The notes under the pieces are model-generated. The model was not told the DNA's origin, did no database searches, and saw nothing but the letters and a program-made list of their open reading frames with translations. Below are positions 6,414 through 11,411 of a stretch of 11,411 nt of DNA, one piece after another; within the stretch, counting starts at the first letter, position 1; each line of letters starts with the position of its first letter. The stretch is from Hyphomicrobium sp. GTDB lineage: Bacteria; Pseudomonadota; Alphaproteobacteria; Rhizobiales; Hyphomicrobiaceae. A program made the position numbers and the translations under genes. The stretch spans positions 1-11,411 of the forward strand of contig JAUWCP010000056.1 in assembly GCA_030609245.1 (NCBI GenBank), given 5' to 3'.

Positions 6414-7073
6414 ATGCCGGCAGACGTAAAGATTTGCGGACTGAAAACGGAAAGTGCGCTTGAGGCCGCGCTTGCCAACGGCGCCGATTATGTCGGTCTC
6501 GTGTTTCACGAAGCGAGCCCGCGCAACATTGATTTTTCAACAGCGAGAAAGTTGGCGGACAAGGCCCGCGGGCGGGCAAAAATCGTCGCCCTGCTCGTCG
6601 ATCCCGATGATAGCCGGCTGGACGAGGTGGTTGCTGCAGCCGACCCCGACGTGATCCAGTTGCATGGCGAAGAAACTCCCGAGCGTGTCGCCGAGATTGC
6701 GCAGCGCCTGGGCCGTCCGGTGATGAAAGCGGTCAAGGTTAATTGCGCGGAAGACGCCCAAAATGCCCTTGCCTACAAAGGTAAGGCCGATCTCATCCTT
6801 TTCGACGCCAAGGCACCCGAGGATCGCCCAGGTGCGCTGCCCGGCGGCAACGGCATCGCCTTCGATTGGCAAGCGCTCGAAGGCGTGCGCGGCAAGATGG
6901 ACTATATGCTTGCCGGTGGTCTTACGCCTTTGAATGTCGCAGAGGCGATCCGAATGACGGGCGCCAGGGCCGTGGATGTATCATCAGGCGTCGAGGCGGG
7001 TCCCGGTGAAAAGGACCCTGAGCTCATCCGCCGCTTTCTTCATGCTGCAAAGACCGCTAATCAAGCTCCATGA
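6414..7073 (+). CDS. trpF: Phosphoribosylanthranilate isomerase
   Basis: TrpF converts N-(5-phosphoribosyl)anthranilate to CdRP by an Amadori rearrangement, the third tryptophan-specific step, in the cytoplasm. The 219-residue TIM barrel shows the start DVKICGLKT (4-12) with the catalytic Cys8, VGLVFHEASPRNI (27-39), IQLHGEE (81-87), VMKAVKV (103-109), LFDAK (129-133) with catalytic Asp131, MLAGGLTPLNV (165-175), and the phosphate-binding VDVSSGVE (188-195). The open frame continues upstream to 6357, but ATG 6414 is chosen because the family begins just before KICG, a weak TTGGGA lies at 6403-6408, and the upstream ATG falls in a -10 hexamer. It is followed by trpB after 33 bases, consistent with a trpFBA operon. 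Confidence 0.96.
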   Translation: MPADVKICGLKTESALEAALANGADYVGLVFHEASPRNIDFSTARKLADKARGRAKIVALLVDPDDSRLDEVVAAADPDVIQLHGEETPERVAEIAQRLGRPVMKAVKVNCAEDAQNALAYKGKADLILFDAKAPEDRPGALPGGNGIAFDWQALEGVRGKMDYMLAGGLTPLNVAEAIRMTGARAVDVSSGVEAGPGEKDPELIRRFLHAAKTANQAP

Positions 7074-7106
7074 TGGCGGGTTACAGTCGGCTTGAGGATA
7101 GCGCCT

Positions 7107-8348
7107 ATGGCGACAGCATCTACACAACCCAAGGGTACGAAGCCCAATACGTTCCGAAGCGGGCCTGACGATCGTGGCCATTTCGGCATCTTCGGGGGCC
7201 GTTTCGTCGCCGAAACGCTGATGCCGCTGATCCTTGACTTAGAGCGCGCTTATAATGAAGCGAAGAACGATCCCGCGTTCCATGCTGAACTCGCTGATCT
7301 TAACGCGAACTACGCTGGCAGACCGAGCGCGCTCTATTTTGCCGAACGGCTGACTGAGCAATTCGGTGGCGCCAAGATTTACTTTAAGCGCGATGAGCTC
7401 AATCACACCGGCAGTCATAAGATCAATAACTGCCTTGGTCAGATCTTGCTCGCACGTCGCATGAGAAAGACGCGCATTATCGCGGAGACGGGCGCAGGGC
7501 AGCACGGCGTTGCTGTCGCGACGGTGTGCGCTCGCTTCGGGCTGCCGTGCGAGATCTTCATGGGCAAGACGGACGTGGAGCGCCAGAAGCCCAACGTGTT
7601 CCGCATGGGATTGCTCGGCGCCAAGGTCAATCCCGTGACCAGCGGTGCCGGCACGCTCAAGGATGCCATGAATGAGGCGCTGCGTGACTGGGTAACGAAC
7701 GTCCGCGACACCTACTACATCATTGGCACGGTAGCGGGACCGCATCCTTACCCGGAGCTGGTGCGCGATTTTCAATCGATTATTGGCAAGGAAGTGCGCG
7801 AGCAGATGTTGGAGCGGGAAGGGCGGCTGCCCGACACGCTCGTTGCCTGCATCGGCGGCGGCTCCAACGCGATTGGGCTCTTCCACCCATTCCTCGACGA
7901 TGAGAACGTCAAGCTCTATGGCGTCGAGGCGGGCGGCCACGGCCTTGACGTGCCCAATGGGCACGCAGCCTCCATGAACGGCGGCAACCCCGGCGTTCTG
8001 CACGGCAATCGCACCTATCTCCTGCAGGACGATGACGGCCAGATCCTAGAGGGCCATTCGATTTCGGCGGGGCTCGATTATCCCGGTGTCGGGCCTGAGC
8101 ATGCCTGGCTGAAGGAGACGGGCCGTGTCACCTATGTGGCGGCGACAGACCAGGAAGCGCTCGACGCTTTTCAAATGTGCACGACGCTCGAGGGCATTAT
8201 CCCGGCGCTCGAGCCCTCGCACGCATTGGCGTACGTCGAAAAGTTGGCGCCAACATTGTCCAAGGACAATCTACTTGTGATGAACATGTGCGGTCGCGGC
8301 GACAAGGATATTTTCGCCGTCGCTGGCCACCTGGGGATGAAAATGTAG
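7107..8348 (+). CDS. trpB: Tryptophan synthase beta chain
   Basis: TrpB condenses indole, channelled from TrpA, with L-serine to make tryptophan, using PLP. The 413-residue protein shows the PLP lysine block HTGSHKINN (100-108, Lys105), ETGAGQHG (127-134) with the catalytic Glu127, the PLP-phosphate loop GGGSNAIG (250-257), and SAGLDYPGVGPEH (320-332) that carries the Asp equivalent to Salmonella Asp305. It is a standard TrpB1, the form that pairs with TrpA. The start is ATG 7107, served by GAGGA (7094-7098) with eight-base spacing; an in-frame TTG at 7092 overlaps that site and is rejected. A short variable N-terminus of about 20 residues precedes the conserved GHFGIFGGRFV. Confidence 0.98.
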   Translation: MATASTQPKGTKPNTFRSGPDDRGHFGIFGGRFVAETLMPLILDLERAYNEAKNDPAFHAELADLNANYAGRPSALYFAERLTEQFGGAKIYFKRDELNHTGSHKINNCLGQILLARRMRKTRIIAETGAGQHGVAVATVCARFGLPCEIFMGKTDVERQKPNVFRMGLLGAKVNPVTSGAGTLKDAMNEALRDWVTNVRDTYYIIGTVAGPHPYPELVRDFQSIIGKEVREQMLEREGRLPDTLVACIGGGSNAIGLFHPFLDDENVKLYGVEAGGHGLDVPNGHAASMNGGNPGVLHGNRTYLLQDDDGQILEGHSISAGLDYPGVGPEHAWLKETGRVTYVAATDQEALDAFQMCTTLEGIIPALEPSHALAYVEKLAPTLSKDNLLVMNMCGRGDKDIFAVAGHLGMKM

Positions 8349-8404
8349 ACGGGAGCCAACCGTGCGTCGCTCCTCCATCGCGTCGCCCTTTGCTCAGGAA
8401 CCTT

Positions 8405-9232
8405 ATGTCGAAAACCACTCGTATTGATCGTCGCTTCGCTAAGTTGAAGGAGGAAGGCCGGCCCGGGCTCGTCACCTTTATCACCGCTGGGGACCCTGAC
8501 CTTGAGACCTCGAAGAAGATTCTCCTCGGGCTTCCAAAGGCCGGCGCCGATGTCATCGAGCTCGGCATGCCGTTTTCCGATCCGATGGCTGACGGTCCCG
8601 CCATCCAGGCCTCCTCGCTGCGCGCGCTCAAAGCCGGCCACAAGATGCGCGCCACGCTCGAATTGGTTTCAGAATTCCGCAAGCATGATCAGGACACGCC
8701 CATTGTGCTGATGGGGTACTACAACCCGATCTATGTCTACCCGAACGAGGAGTTCTTGAAGGATGCGACGGCAGCCGGCGTGGATGGCCTTATTGTCGTC
8801 GACGTGCCGCCCGAGGCTGACGACGAGCTGTGCATCCCCGCCAGGAAGCACGGGCTGAACTTCATACGGCTCGCTACGCCCACGACAGACGCCAAACGCC
8901 TGCCGACCGTGCTCACCAACACCTCAGGTTTCCTCTATTATGTGTCGATTACGGGAATTACGGGCGCCGCGGCTCCCGATGTTAACGCTGTTCACACCCA
9001 TGTTAATCTCATCAAAAAGGCCACGACCCTTCCCGTTGCGGTCGGTTTTGGCGTAAAAACGGGTGATCAGGCCAAGGCGCTGGCCAAGGGCGCCGACGCC
9101 GTCGTGGTTGGTTCTGCCCTCGTAAGCGCCATTGAGCAGAGTCTCGAACCTGGAGGACGGTCCACTAGCAAGACGGTGGCATCTGTCCTAGATTTGGTTC
9201 AGTCCTTTGCTGGAGCCCTACGGACGGGCTGA
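8405..9232 (+). CDS. trpA: Tryptophan synthase alpha chain
   Basis: TrpA cleaves indole-3-glycerol phosphate to indole and glyceraldehyde 3-phosphate and passes indole to TrpB in the alpha2-beta2 complex. The 275-residue barrel shows LVTFITAGDPD (22-32), the catalytic block ELGMPFSDPMADGP (52-65) with Glu52 and Asp63 matching Salmonella Glu49 and Asp60, GLIVVDVPPEA (128-138), YYVSITGITGA (178-188), VGFGVKT (213-219) and the phosphate loop VVVGSALV (233-240). The frame is open to 8177 inside trpB, but ATG 8405 is chosen because AGGAA (8396-8400) lies just before it and the family starts here. It is 56 bases after trpB, probably in the same transcript. Confidence 0.97.
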   Translation: MSKTTRIDRRFAKLKEEGRPGLVTFITAGDPDLETSKKILLGLPKAGADVIELGMPFSDPMADGPAIQASSLRALKAGHKMRATLELVSEFRKHDQDTPIVLMGYYNPIYVYPNEEFLKDATAAGVDGLIVVDVPPEADDELCIPARKHGLNFIRLATPTTDAKRLPTVLTNTSGFLYYVSITGITGAAAPDVNAVHTHVNLIKKATTLPVAVGFGVKTGDQAKALAKGADAVVVGSALVSAIEQSLEPGGRSTSKTVASVLDLVQSFAGALRTG

Positions 9233-9401
9233 TGCGCGTCCGAAATGTCGAGACTGCCGCGCCGAGCTTACGGTAAGTGCAGACGATTACGAAGGGCGAC
9301 CATATTAGGGATTGTCGCGGTTCGATATGCTACATTAGCGCCGTTCAGGCCTGCGGGATCAATGCTATCGAGCGCGTAAGGCTGTTGAGAGATCAAAAAG
9401 C
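9233..9401 (+). other. trpA-accD intergenic region
   Basis: These 169 bases carry no credible gene. CTTACGGTAAG (9267-9277) is a small palindrome without a T-run, so not a terminator. TGCTACATT (9328-9336) resembles an extended -10 element and could start accD transcription about 60 bases upstream of its GTG, but no -35 fits it. A weak GAGAG (9387-9391) is the only candidate ribosome site for accD. Confidence 0.25.
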
Positions 9402-10499
9402 GTGAACTGGATCAACAACGTTGTACGTCCGAAGATCCGCAGCTTTCTAACCACGAAGCGTGAGGTGCCGGACAATCTCTGGGTGAAGTGCCCGGAGACT
9501 GGCCAGATGGTCTTTTACAAGGACCTGGAGGCCAACCAATTCGTCGTGCCGGGCTCAAACTTCCACATGCGCATGGGCGCCCCGGCGCGCCTGCAACTCC
9601 TGTTCGATGATGGCGAGTACGAAAAGATCGCCATCCCGGACGTTTTCGTGGACCCTTTAAAATTCCGCGACGGCCGGCGCTATACGGATCGTCTTCGTGA
9701 CGCAAAGTCATCGACCGAACTTGATGACGCGGTGCTTATCGGCGAGGGTCGCCTCGACGGCCAGGACATTGTTGCTGCCGCGCAGGACTTCCGCTTCATG
9801 GCAGGCTCGCTTGGCATGGCGGCGGGTGAGGCCGTGGTGACGGGTATGCTACGCGCAGTCGAAAAGAAGACCCCCTTTATTCTGTTTAGCGCTTCCGGCG
9901 GAGCGCGTATGCAGGAGGGCATACTCTCATTGATGCAGATGCCGCGTACGACGATTGCTGTGCAGCGTTTGCGAGAGGCAAGGCTGCCTTACATCGTCGT
10001 ACTCACCGATCCGACAACCGGCGGCGTTACGGCCTCCTATGCCATGCTGGGTGACATCCACATCGCGGAGCCCGGAGCCCTGATCTGTTTTGCGGGCCCG
10101 CGCGTTATCCAGCAGACAATCCGGGAGCAATTGCCAGAGGGCTTCCAGCGTGCCGAATTTCTGTTGGAGCATGGGATGATCGATATGGTGGTCCACCGCC
10201 ACGAGATGCGTGAGACGCTGAGCAGGCTGTGCCAATTGCTCATGGTGAAAGATGGGGCAGCCATGGTTCGCGGCGACACGACGGGCAGGAGGATTAACGG
10301 TAGCCCATATCTCAACGGCAGGGCGGTTGATGATGCCAACGCCATTGAGGCGCCGGTGCAAGCACTGCCCGAAATTGCAATCGAGCCGGAGATTCTCGGT
10401 CCAGAGGAAAGGGTCGAACCCTCACGGTTCGAGCGCGGAGAGACGACGCACCGTGAGGATGACTCTGAGGGCACGCCGCCACTGCCGAAGGACGGATAA
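9402..10499 (+). CDS. accD: Acetyl-CoA carboxylase carboxyltransferase subunit beta
   Basis: AccD with AccA transfers the carboxyl group from carboxybiotin-AccB to acetyl-CoA, giving malonyl-CoA for fatty-acid synthesis. The 365-residue protein has the crotonase-type core: DPLKFRD (84-90), GSLGMAAGEA (135-144), SASGGARMQEGILSLMQM (163-180), TDPTTGGVTASYAMLGD (202-218) and LPEGFQRAEFLLEHGMID (244-261). The N-terminal region that normally holds a four-Cys zinc ribbon reads LWVKCPETG (26-34) and VVPGSNFHM (48-56): only Cys30 remains, with Thr33, Val49 and Ser52 at the other ligand positions. I recall the same decay in Rhizobium and Bradyrhizobium AccD. After the core ends near residue 281 comes an extension of about 80 residues, acidic and probably disordered. 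The start is GTG 9402 (MNWINNVVRPKI), matching the family N-terminus. Confidence 0.96.
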   Translation: MNWINNVVRPKIRSFLTTKREVPDNLWVKCPETGQMVFYKDLEANQFVVPGSNFHMRMGAPARLQLLFDDGEYEKIAIPDVFVDPLKFRDGRRYTDRLRDAKSSTELDDAVLIGEGRLDGQDIVAAAQDFRFMAGSLGMAAGEAVVTGMLRAVEKKTPFILFSASGGARMQEGILSLMQMPRTTIAVQRLREARLPYIVVLTDPTTGGVTASYAMLGDIHIAEPGALICFAGPRVIQQTIREQLPEGFQRAEFLLEHGMIDMVVHRHEMRETLSRLCQLLMVKDGAAMVRGDTTGRRINGSPYLNGRAVDDANAIEAPVQALPEIAIEPEILGPEERVEPSRFERGETTHREDDSEGTPPLPKDG

Positions 10500-10583
10500 C
10501 GTGCCTGACATCAGTTGCGCTACGATCCAGAAACGGCTCGAACCTCGGGCGTGGAAAATAAACCGTCACGACGCTGCGGCGGC

Positions 10584-10612
10584 TTGACAGGGTACGTCAA
10601 GGTCCTGATAGA
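10584..10612 (+). promoter_or_regulatory. Candidate promoter for folC
   Basis: A perfect TTGACA (10584-10589, preceded by C as in many alphaproteobacterial -35 elements) is followed after 17 bases by GATAGA (10607-10612, three of six to TATAAT). It lies in the 150-base accD-folC spacer, about 38 bases before the folC ATG, and suggests folC can be transcribed separately from accD. Confidence 0.45.
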
Positions 10613-10649
10613 CGCCGGACGATGGTTGTGGCGAGAGGGGAGGGCTGAT

Positions 10650-11411
10650 ATGCCGACGAGCGCTCAGCTCCTCGCCGAGATGAAACTTCTGCATCCGCTG
10701 CTGATCGATTTATCGCTCGGCCGCGTCGAGCGGCTTCTTGGCAAGCTGGGCGATCCGCACAAGCGCCTGCCCCCGTGCGTGCAAGTGGCCGGCACCAATG
10801 GCAAGGGGTCGGTTACGGCTTTCCTGAAGGCGATGCTCGAGGCGGCAGGTGCGCGCGTGCACGTCTATACGTCCCCGCACCTGGTACGCTTCCACGAGCG
10901 TATCGAACTCGCGGGTAGCGACGGGAAAAGCGCTCCGATCGGCGAAGATGCGCTTATCGACGTCTTGACGCGTACGCAGGCCGTCAACGGCAACGACGAC
11001 ATCACGCAATTCGAAATCACGACGGCCGCCGCCTTCTTGGCATTTGCCGAGCACCCGGCCGATGTACTGCTGCTCGAGGTAGGGCTCGGTGGGCGGCTCG
11101 ATGCAACCAACGTCGTCGCCAATCCGGCCCTTTGCGTCATTACCTCGATTTCGCTTGATCACTCCGACAAGCTTGGGGGCACGCTCGACAAGATCGCTTA
11201 CGAGAAGGCTGGCATTTTGAGACCCGGCGTTCCAGTCGTTGTTTCCCAGCAAGAGCGGGAGGCGGAAGATGTAATACGCGTCGAAGCGGATCGGGTGGGC
11301 GCAAGGCTGGTCGCGTGGGGCGAGGACTTCGATGCTTATGAGCAGAGCGGCCGTCTCGTCGTGCAGGCCGAGGACGAGCTCTTGGATCTCCCCCTGCCCG
11401 CGCTTACCGGC
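10650..11411 (+). CDS. folC: Bifunctional dihydrofolate synthase/folylpolyglutamate synthase (5' part)
   Basis: FolC adds glutamate to dihydropteroate and then further glutamates to folates, using ATP. From ATG 10650 the frame stays open for 254 codons to the window end, so the C-terminal domain is missing (full proteins are about 420-440 residues). The Mur-ligase-type ATP site is clear: P-loop VAGTNGKGS (46-54), YTSPHL (73-78), FEITTAAAF (121-129), LLEVGLGGRLDATN (141-154), SISLDH (166-171) and YEKAGIL (184-190), where Lys186 matches the carbamylated lysine of E. coli FolC. A strong GGGGAGGG (10637-10644) precedes the ATG. An internal ATG at 10680 has a poorer site. Position after trpFBA-accD is typical of alphaproteobacteria. 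Confidence 0.95.
   Translation, partial: MPTSAQLLAEMKLLHPLLIDLSLGRVERLLGKLGDPHKRLPPCVQVAGTNGKGSVTAFLKAMLEAAGARVHVYTSPHLVRFHERIELAGSDGKSAPIGEDALIDVLTRTQAVNGNDDITQFEITTAAAFLAFAEHPADVLLLEVGLGGRLDATNVVANPALCVITSISLDHSDKLGGTLDKIAYEKAGILRPGVPVVVSQQEREAEDVIRVEADRVGARLVAWGEDFDAYEQSGRLVVQAEDELLDLPLPALTG

Noticed and set aside
7239..8003. Open frame of 254 codons on the minus strand
   Set aside because: It is antisense to the most conserved part of trpB, and its composition reflects the trpB codons.
9267..9277. CTTACGGTAAG as a trpA terminator
   Set aside because: The loop would be one base, the stem is only five pairs and no T-run follows.

Overview
This is an ordinary chromosomal housekeeping stretch from an alphaproteobacterium, most likely in the Hyphomicrobiales (Rhizobiales). 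The reasons are the gene order (a FYDLN zinc-ribbon gene diverging from aroA-cmk-rpsA, then sppA-ihfB-lapA, trpFBA, accD, folC), the class II AroA resembling the Agrobacterium CP4 enzyme, and an AccD whose zinc ribbon has decayed as I recall it in Rhizobium and Bradyrhizobium. The family cannot be fixed from the sequence. The DNA is moderately GC-rich. I see no mobile element, CRISPR array, tRNA or rRNA.

Layout. The 5' end (1-177) is the start of a TIGR02300/FYDLN-type gene on the minus strand, the only minus-strand gene. A 161-base divergent spacer holds candidate promoters for both sides. aroA (shikimate pathway) and cmk (CMP/dCMP kinase) overlap by four bases (ATGA). A 190-base leader precedes rpsA, which encodes ribosomal protein S1 with six S1 repeats and an unusual acidic plus Lys/Ser tail. 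A GC hairpin with a T-run follows rpsA and looks like a rho-independent terminator. sppA (membrane signal-peptide peptidase), ihfB (IHF beta) and a lapA-like small membrane protein follow closely spaced.

The second half has trpF, trpB and trpA in order (last steps of tryptophan synthesis), then accD (acetyl-CoA carboxylase carboxyltransferase beta) and the 5' part of folC (folylpolyglutamate/dihydrofolate synthase), which runs off the window. A consensus TATAAT lies upstream of trpF and a TTGACA upstream of folC.

Functionally the window joins aromatic amino-acid synthesis (aroA, trpFBA), nucleotide, translation and nucleoid functions (cmk, rpsA, ihfB), envelope upkeep (sppA, lapA), and fatty-acid and folate synthesis (accD, folC). 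I found no convincing new biological system. The points worth a second look are the C-terminal extensions on S1 and AccD, the missing zinc ligands of AccD, the Gly at the glyphosate-site position of a class II AroA, the possible alternative folds of the rpsA leader, and several start codons that should be placed downstream of the longest reading frame.
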